Assembly: GCA_016704305.1 (NCBI GenBank)
Contig: JADJAL010000002.1
Location: forward strand, 266,465 to 330,464
Source of the DNA: Haliea sp.
Lineage (GTDB): Bacteria; Pseudomonadota; Gammaproteobacteria; Pseudomonadales; Halieaceae
Direction of reading: 5' to 3'
Length of the DNA stretch: 64,000 nt
Shown here: positions 45,173 to 54,559 of the stretch, one piece after another
How the letters are laid out: each line of letters begins with the position of its first letter
How positions within the stretch are numbered: position 1 is the stretch's first letter
Notes under the pieces: model-generated
What the model was told of the DNA's origin: nothing
The model's database searches: none
Seen by the model: only the letters and a program-made list of their open reading frames with translations
Position numbers and translations under genes: made by a program

Positions 45173-45301
45173 GTCAGTGCTCGGATGACACGTGTTGGCA
45201 GTGCTGCCTCAGCGCGGTAGTGCAGTCCGACAGGCAGACGTTCTTTTACCATTGCGCCCGCGCTGTGGCACGATGGCTCCCTGACACGGAGGATCGTAAC
45301 C

Positions 45302-46609
45302 ATGCAACCCGACGCAAACCCCACCCTGCCCTCCAGCACCAACGCCCACCTGATGGCCCGTCGCAACGCCGCCGTCGCGCGCGGCGTGAGCAACACGCAC
45401 CAGATCTTTGCCGCGCATGCCGACAATGCTGAAGTCTGGGACGTGGAAGGCAAGCGCTACATCGACTTCGCTGGCGGCATCGCAGTGCTCAACACCGGCC
45501 ACCGCCACCCGGACGTGATCGCGGCAGTGAAGGCGCAGCTCGATCTGTACACGCACACCTGTTTCCAGGTGCTGGCCTACGAGCCCTATATCGAACTCGC
45601 CGAGCGACTCAACGAGCTGGCGCCGGGCGATTTTGCGAAAAAGACGCTGCTGCTGAGCAGCGGCGCCGAGGCGCTGGAGAACGCCGTGAAGATCGCCCGC
45701 GCCTACACCGGGCGCCCGGGCATCATCGCGTTCACCGGCGGCTACCACGGCCGCACGATGTTCACGCTGGGCCTGACGGGCAAGGTGGCCCCCTACAAAC
45801 TCGGCTTCGGGCCTTTCCCGGGCAGCGTGTTCCATGCGCAGTTCCCGAACGCGCTGTACGGCGTGAGCATCGATGCGGCCATCGCTTCGATCGAGGGCAT
45901 ATTCAAGAACGACATCGAGGCTGCGCAAGTGGCAGCCATTATTATTGAGCCCGTGCAGGGCGAAGGCGGCTTCTATGTGGCCCCGCCGGTCTTCATGCAG
46001 CGCCTGCGCGCGTTGTGCGATCAACACGGCATCCTGCTCGTCGCCGACGAGGTGCAGACCGGCGCGGGCCGCACCGGCACCTTCTTCGCGATGGAACAGA
46101 TGGGCGTGGCCGCAGACATCGTGACCATGGCCAAGAGCATGGCCGGCGGTTTCCCGATCTCGGCTGTCGTCGGCCGCGCCGACGTCATGGACGCGCCGGC
46201 GCCGGGCGGGCTGGGCGGCACGTATGCAGGCTCGCCGCTGGGTTGCGCCGCGGCGCTGGCGGTGCTCGACGTGTTCGAGGAGGACAAGCTGCTTGAGCGT
46301 AGCCGCGCGGTCGGCGAGCGCCTGACGGCGGGGTTGCAGGCGCTGGCCGCAAAGCACGCCTCCATTGGCGACGTGCGTGGCCTCGGTGCAATGGTGGCGA
46401 TCGAACTGTTCAAGGGCGGCGACGTGCACCAACCCGATGCCGACCTGGCCAAAGCCATCGTCGCCGAAGCCGCGAAGCGCGGGCTGATCCTGCTGTCGTG
46501 CGGGGTGTACGGCAACGTCATCCGCATCCTGGTACCGCTGACGGCCAGCGATGCCCTGCTCGACGAGGGTATGGCTATCCTGGCCGATACCTTGCAGGCG
46601 TTGAAATAG
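45302..46609 (+). CDS. gabT: 4-aminobutyrate aminotransferase
   Basis: 435 residues. Class III signatures: EGKRYIDFAGGIAVLNTGHRHP, LLSSGAEALENAVKIARAYTG, GGYHGRTMFTLGLTGK, IIIEPVQGEGGFYVAPP, LLVADEVQTGAGRTGTF and the cofactor lysine in TMAKSMAGGFPISAVVG. The NTGH and TGGYHGRT stretches and length match GabT. It moves the amino group of GABA (or 5-aminovalerate) to 2-oxoglutarate. GGAGG lies 9 bases before the ATG. A perfect long hairpin follows the stop. Confidence 0.93.
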   Translation: MQPDANPTLPSSTNAHLMARRNAAVARGVSNTHQIFAAHADNAEVWDVEGKRYIDFAGGIAVLNTGHRHPDVIAAVKAQLDLYTHTCFQVLAYEPYIELAERLNELAPGDFAKKTLLLSSGAEALENAVKIARAYTGRPGIIAFTGGYHGRTMFTLGLTGKVAPYKLGFGPFPGSVFHAQFPNALYGVSIDAAIASIEGIFKNDIEAAQVAAIIIEPVQGEGGFYVAPPVFMQRLRALCDQHGILLVADEVQTGAGRTGTFFAMEQMGVAADIVTMAKSMAGGFPISAVVGRADVMDAPAPGGLGGTYAGSPLGCAAALAVLDVFEEDKLLERSRAVGERLTAGLQALAAKHASIGDVRGLGAMVAIELFKGGDVHQPDADLAKAIVAEAAKRGLILLSCGVYGNVIRILVPLTASDALLDEGMAILADTLQALK

Positions 46610-46616
46610 GGAGCCA

Positions 46617-46654
46617 GGGGTCAGAGCCCTTTCAGGATAAAGGGCTCTGACCCC
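46617..46654. repeat. Perfect 16-base palindromic repeat (REP-like)
   Basis: GGGGTCAGAGCCCTTT and AAAGGGCTCTGACCCC flank a 6-base loop. A further GCTCTGACCCC follows at 46662-46672, so the unit is repeated in part. It begins 8 bases after gabT stops. It lacks a T-run. Similar GGGGTCAGAGC palindromes are known to be scattered in many proteobacterial genomes; I recall this and cannot check it here. Confidence 0.75.
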
Positions 46655-46672
46655 ATATTCGCTCTGACCCCA

Positions 46673-46919
46673 TAATCCGCCATTTTCCGCCTTTCTCATT
46701 TTCTCCTGTCCCCGGACCAATCGCTGCGCTGTAGAAGAGTCAGGAATTTTTACACTTGAAGAAATTTTGCGTCTTAAAAAGCAATATATTTCTTATGTAT
46801 CAATAGCTTACTGACTATGTCACGCATCTTGCATGCTCTCCATGGCACTAAGAAAGCAAATTTACGTGCCATCGCCAGGAAAGCCTTACAGGCTTCATGC
46901 AGTACTGAGACCGGAGAAT
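46673..46919. other. Leader region of the large secreted protein
   Basis: About 250 AT-rich bases between the palindromic repeat and the start of the FG-GAP/haloperoxidase gene. No other gene is supported. The AT-rich stretch at 46740-46810 probably contains the promoter; no hexamer pair is convincing. Confidence 0.45.
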
Positions 46920-49900
46920 ATGATGCTTGTGCAAAGAACGGATTCGCCTCGGATATCCTCCGCAGTTGCACGGTGGCTACTAGTGCTGGCCGTCGGCGTG
47001 GCGGCGCTGGGCAACCAGGCTCATGCGAACTTCACGGATGTGACAACATCGGTATTGCCGATACCCCTAATGAGTGATGGCATGCCGCCCAACTTGAAAG
47101 GCGGTGCCGTCACCGGGGACTTCGATGGTGATGGCGATATCGATATCTTCATGCCCACGAGCGACGGCAGGGATTTGTTTTTTCGCAACAACGGTGATGG
47201 CTCGTTCGACGAGATCGGTGAGCAGAGCGGTTTCACGGTCGTAACCGACGGCTACGCCTCAGGGGCCGCTGACATCGACAGCGATGGTGATCTGGATATT
47301 TATGTCACCGCAGCCGTCGAGCCGGGCCACTACCTGTATATCAATAATGGCAGCGGTGTTTTCACCGAAGAAGCGGCCGTGCGAGGTGCCTCAATTCCGG
47401 GCGGCCTGCGGTTCGGGCGCGGGGTCGCCTTCGGTGATTATGACAAGGACGGCTATCTCGATATTTTCGTGGGCGAGTGGCTCGAGCCGTGGGCGGTGGG
47501 AATACTCCAAACGACTGGGCCTGTTGGCCGCCTGCTGAGAAATCGGGGGCTTTGCAGCCAGGCTACTTTGACGATGTAACCGTTTCCGCGCAGGTTGTTC
47601 AAAACAACGTACCTGGGCGCCGCGCTGGCACGCATGTCCATACCCCCCGTTTTTCCGACCTCGACCGCGATGGTTGGCCAGATCTCGTCATCACGTCAGA
47701 TTTCGATGAGAGTCGGCTGTACTGGAATAACGGCGACGGTACCTTTACGGACGGCACTATAGCCGCAGGTTTCGGCACCGGTCGCACAGAAATGGGCATG
47801 GAGATCGCTGATATCAATGGTGATGGCCAGCTCGATATCGTCACCACCTCTGCCTTTATGGACCAGAACGACGATGGTATCGCCGATGCTCATCTGGATG
47901 GTAACCGGCTGTATCTCAACGACGGCGACCGCACGTTCACCGACGGTACCGATGCGGCCGGCATTCGCAAGGGCTATTTTGGCTGGGGAGTGGTCGCGTT
48001 CGATTATGACAACGATGCCGACCTCGACCTGTTTCAGGCAAATGGAACCTACCGTGACGCCTTCTGCCCCATCTGTGATGAGGATTTTCCAGCATATACA
48101 GTTTGGGAAGAATTTGAGCACGAGCCGACACTACTTTTTGAAAACGATGGAAGCTCGACGTTCACCGATGTCGCCGTGGCCAGGGGTATCGTTAGCAATG
48201 ACATATCGATGGGAGTCATCGCTTTTGACTATGATGGCGATGGCGACCAGGATGTCCTGCAGGTAAACGAGGGCAGAGACCCAATAGCGCCAAACCTGTT
48301 CCGCAATGACACAGTCAGCGCGAACGATTGGCTGCAGATCAAGCTCTCGAGCAACGGTTCCGCGCCACGCGGCATCGGCGCTTATGTGACAGTGACGCCT
48401 TCCGCGGGTGGCCCCAGCCAAACCCGGGAGATGAGTGCGAGTGGGACATAGATGGCGCAGGATGCCTCAGGCATTTTGCACTTCGGTTTCGGCGACCTGC
48501 CCAATGGCAGCACCGTCGATGTGCAGATTGACTGGCCCAGTGGAATTCAAACCTTCCATGCCGCGCAGGTGCTTAACCAGCAAATTACCTTTGCAGATGG
48601 TCTTCCACCCGTAGGCGTCAGCCAGGGCCTGCTCGTTGTCGGCGGCGACGGCGATGGACCGCATAGCGCCGGTAGTGAAGTGACCATCACTGCCGATCCG
48701 CCGGCCAAGCATTACTACTTTGCGTACTGGTCAAGCAATGGTGGCGGCGTCTTCGCCGATCCCCATGCCGCGCAGACGACCTTTACGGTGCCGGACGGGG
48801 GAACCGTCGTGACGGCGAAGTACCTGCCTGGTGTCGCGCCCGACGCAGACGTCGGCGTGGCGCGGCGTTGGAACGAGGTCCTGCTGCAGGCGATCCGCAA
48901 GGACTTCGCGCGCCCGACGGTTCACGCACGCAACCTGTTCCACATTTCCGCAGCGATGTACGACGCGTGGGCCGCATTCGCCGATCAGGGGGATACCTGG
49001 CTGCTCGGACATGCACGGGGCGGTGTTGACTGCCCCTTTGTCGCCATGCCACCACCGGTTGATGTGGAAGCGGCACGCCGCGAAGCGATCAGCCACGCGG
49101 CTTACCGGCTGCTGCTGCACCGCTTCGTGGCCTCGCCAGGCGTATCGACGACATTCCGCAATGCCCAAACGCTGATGGATTATCTCGGCCATGACCGCAC
49201 CGATGACAGCACCGACTACACAACCGGTTCTGCCGCGGCGCTGGGCAACCATATCGCACAGTGTTATATCGATTTCGGGCTTGCTGATGGCGCCAACGAA
49301 GCCAATGAATACAAAAACACGAGCTATCAGCCGATCAATGCGCCCCTCAAGCCCGAGCTCCCGGGCAACCCTGCCATCAGCGATTTGAATCACTGGCAGC
49401 CGCTTTCCTTGGTCACGTTCATTGACCAGTCTGGCAACCAGGTGAGCAGCACCCCGAAATTCCTGAGCCCGGAGTGGGGCAAGGTTGTACCTTTTGCTAT
49501 GCAGGCTGACGACCGCGTCGTATACCAGCACAATGGCTTCGATTACCTGGTTTATCACGACCCGGGTGATCCACCGTTGATCGGTGGCGTCGGCAGTGAG
49601 AGCTATAAATGGTCCTTCTCACTGGTGTCGATCTGGTCGTCTCATCTCGATCCCTCGGACGGGGTGATGGTGGATATTTCACCGGCGACCCTCGGCAATA
49701 TTCAGTCCTACCCGACGCAGGTTGAGGACTATCCCCAGTTCTACAACACGTTGGCCGGTGGTGATGCCAGTGTCGGTTATACGGTGAATCCGGTAACCGG
49801 CGAAGCCTATACACCACAAATCGTGCCGCGGGGAGATTACGCCCGGGTGCTGGCCGAGTTCTGGGCCGATGGACCGGAGTCCGAAACACCGCCTGGCCAC

Positions 49901-50984
49901 TGGTTTGTTATCCTGAACGAGGTTAGCGACCATCCTCTCCTGTCCCGGCGCTTCGGCGGCACAGGTCCAGAGCTTGATGTCCTTGAGTGGGAGGCGAAGT
50001 CCTACTTCACACTGGGCGGGGCGATGCATGACGCCGCTATCTCGGCTTGGGGCGTGAAGGGCTGGTACGACTATATCCGGCCCATCTCTGCCCTGCGGGC
50101 GATGGCAGATCTTGGTCAAAGCTCGGAGCCGTTGCTACCCTCCTTTAGCCCCTGAAAACGGCATTCCGCTGCAGCCGGGCTACATCGAACTGGTGGCAGA
50201 GGGCGATCCGCTAGCCGGCTCGGCTGGTGAACACGTTGGCAAGATCAAATTACTCGCCTGGCGTGGCCCCGGCTACATTGTAGACCCCAAGACAGACGAG
50301 GCCGGGGTGGGCTGGATTCTGGCGGAGAACTGGTGGTCTTATCAACGGCCGACGTTTGTCACGCCACCCTTTGCCGGCTACGTCTCCGGCCACTCAACCT
50401 TTTCACGCGCGGCGGCCGAGGTAATGACAGCGCTAACCGGCGACCCGTACTTTCCTGGGGGGATGAGCAGTTTTGAAATCCCGAGGAATGAATTCCTGGT
50501 GTTTGAAGAGGGTCCCAGCGTTGATATGACGCTGCAATGGGCCACTTACCGGGACGCATCGGACCAGTGCAGCCTGTCGCGGATCTGGGGTGGCATTCAC
50601 CCGCCTGCTGACGATATCCCGGGGCGGTTGATGGGGATGGAAATCGGGGTTGATGCCTTTAACTACGCGAGCGCAATGTTCGGGAACAATGAACCACCTA
50701 CGGTAAATCTGACTGCGCCCGTCAATGGCGCCTCTTACAACTGGGGTGCCAACATCGAATTGACTGCCACCGCAAGTGATGCCGATGGCAGCGTGACCAG
50801 GGTCGAGTTCTACCAGGGCAGTACTCTTGTGGGTGAAGATTCCAATGCTCCGTATAGCTTCACCTGGCTACATCCTGACGTGGGTGACTACACCCTGACC
50901 GCTGTGGCTATTGATGATACAGGTGCGAGCACCACGTCAACGGCAGTGGGCGTCAGCGTCATTATCAATATCCCGGGGTGTTGA
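46920..50984 (+). CDS. Large secreted FG-GAP/ASPIC plus vanadium-haloperoxidase-like protein (two shifts, one stop)
   Basis: The ATG at 46920 or 46923 (GGAG upstream) starts a signal peptide (ARWLLVLAVGVAALGNQAHA). Seven FG-GAP/VCBS calcium motifs follow (DFDGDGDIDIF, DIDSDGDLDIY, DYDKDGYLDIF, DLDRDGWPDLV, DINGDGQLDIV, DYDNDADLDLF, DYDGDGDQDVL), then an ASPIC/UnbV-like part (RGIGAYVTVTPSAGG, LHFGFGDL). Next comes a haloperoxidase/PAP2 domain with all three vanadate/phosphate motifs: K-x6-RP (50057-50083), SGH (50386-50394) and SR-x5-H-x3-D (50577-50612). An Ig-like domain ends the frame. The frame shifts at GGGGG 47545-47549 (one G short) and CCCC 50149-50152 (one C extra), and there is an in-frame TAG at 48449-48451. 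Repaired, it has about 1354 residues. It likely acts outside the inner membrane. Confidence 0.82.
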
Positions 50985-51370
50985 GAACGACGCCCAGGCC
51001 CTTGATTTTGAATACGTCGCCGACGGCTACCTCATCTACGACCTGACCTCCGTAGTCGGGGAGGCGCAGTCGACAGGCACTTCGCAGTACGCTGTCGGCC
51101 AGTGTGATCGAGCTCATCAACGGCAGGCCACCACTTCTGGCGCTTGCCCTTGATCACCCCATATCGTACGACAGCCTGGCTGACAGCTCCTTCAGGGCTG
51201 CTCCACGGCTCGTGCTCAGGACTGTGCCGGAACCGGCAACGTTGTGGTTGGTTCTTCTCGCCTGCGCATGCGTGGCTGCGAGACCGCACAGGGGACGAGA
51301 AACACGTTTTCGATTCTCCAGTATCACCGCGCTTCAACGCCACCCACCGCGGCTTCGCAGACCTGCGTAA
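50985..51370 (+). other. PEP-CTERM tail in shifted frames, probably the end of the preceding protein
   Basis: Removing one G from the GGGG run 50975-50978 lets the large protein read on as PGVENDAQALDFEYVADGYL, IYDLTSVVGEAQS. After another shift near 51075, a frame ends with RTVPEPATLWLVLLACACVAA then RPHRGR, a classical PEP-CTERM sorting signal (VPEP, hydrophobic helix, basic end). It would be cut by an exosortase and anchored at the surface. It may instead be the remnant of a separate small gene. No exosortase gene is in the window. Confidence 0.55.
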
Positions 51371-51391
51371 GCGATCTATCGGCGCCAGAGG

Positions 51392-51951
51392 TCAGCCATA
51401 AGCGACTTTGGTTACCGCAGCAGCAGCCTGCTTCTTTCGGCGGCTCATCCAAAGGCTGGCCACTCCAAGGCCGAACAGGGATAGCGTATGTGGAGCGGGC
51501 GCCTGGGTCGCACGGTCGCGGTAAAACCACGCTCCTCGCTCTTCGCTTGTAGAGTCTCGCCCCACATAGGATGCCGTGCTGGCGAAATCGACTCCGTTGG
51601 GCGGGATGGTGACATCTTTTAGATTAGGTGTCGGAGCACTCAACTCGAACGCCGGTGGAGGTAAAGCAGCGAATGCCCAACCGCTAACGACACTGACTTC
51701 AGGGCGCACGGTAGTGGGATGGAAGGTGGCAATAAATTGGGGAGCCCAACTGGATGCGCGTTCCTCAACAACGCCAGGAGCGGTCGTACTCAGGCCAGTA
51801 AACACGTTGAAAAGTAGCTGCACGTCATCTAATGATGCCACTCCTGTCCACCTATGACGACAATATTGTTGCCAGGAATAGGGACAGCCCAAGACGTCTG
51901 GCTGACAACAACCGCCCATACAGCAAGGCAGGAAATCATTGTTCTTCTCAT
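51392..51951 (-). CDS. PEP-CTERM-type small secreted protein (one frameshift)
   Basis: An ATG at 51951 starts a signal peptide (MRRTMISCLAVWAVVVSQTSWA) followed by VPIPGNNIVVIGGQEW. Adding one base to the CC at 51838-51839 joins ASLDDVQLLFNVFTGLSTTAPG in the frame that runs to 51392. This IVV..GxEW..xxLFxxLS start is common in short PEP-CTERM proteins. The end APAPHTLSLFGLGVASLWMSRRKK is a PEP-CTERM-like tail with PAP instead of PEP. About 185 residues. It is convergent with the large protein gene. The role is unknown. Confidence 0.68.
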
Positions 51952-52721
51952 TGGCTGGCTTCCTTTATTGGGGTGAGAATTGCGTTCCGCTCGCCTTAGT
52001 AGCTAGCAATATGCCGGACCTGCCTGATAAGTATAGGATCAATTGGATGCATTAACTCACTAGGCGTTTCACGCCCTCCCCATAACTCGTATGAAAAAAT
52101 ACTGGCACACGAAGAACCATTGGCGATATGGCGGAATGCAAAAGAAATCTACCTTGCGAGGTATATGGTGCGATTTTGAGGCGGAGCCTGGACAGCCCCG
52201 CTACTGCCGCTTTCGGCTGGCTGGTGGTCCTGGATGAGTGGAAGAATCCAAGGTCGCGAAACGCCTACAAACGGCCGTAAGCGTTAGCGGGAATTCACCG
52301 GCCTTATCAGAGAAAGACAAAGGCTCCCGAAAGAGCCGCTGCGGCTTGGTTCAGGAGTGAACAAATATGAATTGCATGATCACCTCCGCGAACAAAGTTT
52401 TCAGGTCAATAGGCGGGGTTTTCACGAGTTTCTATAGTTCAGCAAGTTCAGTTGACAGGCGCGTATTAATAGCGTCAATGAAGAACTCTACTCACAACAG
52501 GCTGTTTGTATGCCCTATACTTCCGATCAGCGGGCTATGAGTCCATCTGGAGCAAGCGCTTCGCTGAGGGATTGGCAGTAGCGTATCTGGAGCGCTCGGG
52601 TGATCCTCTAGTGATCGAGTTTTTTTCAGAACCATCGACGGAGAGCCGGGGAGCGCCAGCGACGTAGCGCGATTTTTCCGCACTCTGGGCGGTTCGGTTT
52701 CTTCAATACTGCGAGTACTAA
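51952..52721. other. Intergenic region of about 770 bases
   Basis: No supported gene. A CTCGGGTGATC...GATCGAG stretch followed by TTTTTTT at about 52595-52625 resembles a weak terminator. AT-richer sequence just before 52722 is the likely promoter region for the next gene. Short frames found here have no family features. Confidence 0.45.
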
Positions 52722-54344
52722 ATGGTTATGGATTTGAATCTTAAGAACAGGCTGGGTGCTGTAATGAACAGCCTTTACCTTGTCTGCCTGGTTGGCTTTG
52801 CCGTCGCAATCGCCCATCACCACACGCAGCTTGTTTTTAGCGAATACCCGCTGGACTACAACGAAGGCGGCATGTTGGTGACCACAGACACAATCTCGCG
52901 AGGTGGCAACCCATTCTCTTTGGAGAATCAGCCTGCGCGCATTAGCCTCTATCCAGTTCTATTCAGCGTGATTGTCGCGCCAGTCTCACGCATTTTTGGT
53001 AATACACTCGAATTGCACCGCATGCTGGTTGGCCTGTTTGTATTGGCAAGCTGCGCGCTTTGCTACTACCTGTGTAGAAGTAACTCAGGAAGTCGTACAG
53101 AAAGCTTTACTGCGGCTGCGCTTTGTTACGCGGCACTACTCTACTACTCCACACCGGTTGCTGGCCCCAATGGATTAGGCTTGTTCTTCTTCTTTCTGGC
53201 GATCACCATTCCCTGGATGTACGAGTTCTCAACGCGCAGCCTCATCTTCGCCATAGTGCTGGGAATTCTAGCGTTCTACTCCAAGCAGTATTTTGTTGCT
53301 TCGCTCGGCTACATCGCTTTATACATGTTTCTAGCGGTATCGAAGCTCCGGGCTGTTTACTTTGGCTTGGCGGCTTTGGCTACTTTTATCGTAGTTTTGG
53401 CATTCGTCTCGTATACATCCACCTATTATCTGGCGGACACTTTTTTTGCCGTTTTTCAATCATCCGCCATATTGGCTTCCTCTGACGCGTTTCTTGTTTC
53501 GCAGTCGAAAGAATTTTTACAACACAATCTACCTGTTCTCGTAATTTTAGTACTAGCGATATTGTATAGGTGGCGTTCAAAAGCCGTATTGGGTTTTCCG
53601 CTCGAACAGAATTCGCAGAGCGAAGGCTTTGTAAACCTGTTCGATCTTGACAAGCCGCTTCTCCAGCGAAAACCAAACTATATTTGGGTTTGTTGTGCCT
53701 GTTCGGTAATCATCGTCGCGCTTTCTCTGGGCAAGAACCAGGGAAATCATCTGACATATTTCCTGCAGCTGATTTCGCCCTTTTTACTCGTGGGAACTTT
53801 CGCGCTTAGCTCGAACATACCAAATTGGCGCTGGCCATTTAGAATCCTGGCACTGTGGGCGATGTATAACAGCTACTCACTCCTGCAAACTGATTTTTCG
53901 GTCAATGAAGACAGCTGGCGTATCGTCAAAAAGGAGATCGCCCAGGCAAATGATATTTACGCCTCTACTTTGGTCCTCCAGGAAATCATGGCGAAGGGTG
54001 CTCCTGTGTATGAAAGTGGTGCTACGCGATATTTCATATTCGGAGCCAGTACTTTGCCGTACCTGAAAACCGACCCGGACCATACAACCCTGGAGATATG
54101 GGAGCGTTACGTTCAACTTATACAAGGCAAGATCAAAAATCGGGAGTTTGATTTGCTGCTGATTGATAATTGGATGCGCTTACCCAAGTCGTTGCGTGAT
54201 ACTGAAGTAGATACCCAAACGCTATTGCGACAAAACTATAGAAAAACGGCGATTGTATTGTCTTTACCGCAGCGACCGGGCGGCGGCGACTACAATGTAC
54301 AGATTTGGAAACCGATTCCAGCGAAACCGGACGAAGAAAAATAG
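52722..54344 (+). CDS. GT-C type membrane glycosyltransferase-like protein
   Basis: 540 residues with about 10-12 membrane helices. In the first periplasmic loop FSEYPLDYNEGGMLV has the acidic D...E pair expected for GT-C lipid-sugar transferases (ArnT/PMT/GT39-like). The C-terminal 180 residues are soluble (TDFSVNEDSWRIVKKEIAQ, FDLLLIDNWMRLP). It would move a sugar from a polyprenyl-phosphate carrier to a glycan or protein on the periplasmic side. The gene is AT-richer than neighbours, a sign of transfer. Starts at 52728 and 52764 are possible alternatives. Confidence 0.72.
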   Translation: MVMDLNLKNRLGAVMNSLYLVCLVGFAVAIAHHHTQLVFSEYPLDYNEGGMLVTTDTISRGGNPFSLENQPARISLYPVLFSVIVAPVSRIFGNTLELHRMLVGLFVLASCALCYYLCRSNSGSRTESFTAAALCYAALLYYSTPVAGPNGLGLFFFFLAITIPWMYEFSTRSLIFAIVLGILAFYSKQYFVASLGYIALYMFLAVSKLRAVYFGLAALATFIVVLAFVSYTSTYYLADTFFAVFQSSAILASSDAFLVSQSKEFLQHNLPVLVILVLAILYRWRSKAVLGFPLEQNSQSEGFVNLFDLDKPLLQRKPNYIWVCCACSVIIVALSLGKNQGNHLTYFLQLISPFLLVGTFALSSNIPNWRWPFRILALWAMYNSYSLLQTDFSVNEDSWRIVKKEIAQANDIYASTLVLQEIMAKGAPVYESGATRYFIFGASTLPYLKTDPDHTTLEIWERYVQLIQGKIKNREFDLLLIDNWMRLPKSLRDTEVDTQTLLRQNYRKTAIVLSLPQRPGGGDYNVQIWKPIPAKPDEEK

Positions 54345-54559
54345 CCGTCAAATTAGTTTTTTCGGTAGGTTGACAGTCTGCTGGATCGGGTCTCAAAAAA
54401 GATGCGCGGTTGTCCGCTTTCTGCTAAAAGCGGCCCCCATATAATTTGGCATACCTGCAGAACGCGGTTTTGATGAAGTACGATGAGCCGTCGATAATAT
54501 GGTAAAGAACTAAGGCGGAATGACCCTGTTACCGTTTTACCTTGTGTTCGGAACGGTCC

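Noticed and set aside
46617..46654. Intrinsic terminator of gabT
   Set aside because: The hairpin is perfect but is followed by ATATTC, not a T-run; a REP-like repeat fits better, though it may still affect the mRNA end.
45209..46720. 503-residue open frame antisense to gabT
   Set aside because: High-GC shadow of gabT in an opposite frame: rich in Arg, His, Ala and Gln, with no domain motif and no ribosome site, while gabT has every catalytic motif.
54345..54559. Small gene between glycosyltransferase and radical SAM gene
   Set aside because: Only short frames without start signals or recognisable composition; treated as a spacer between convergent genes.
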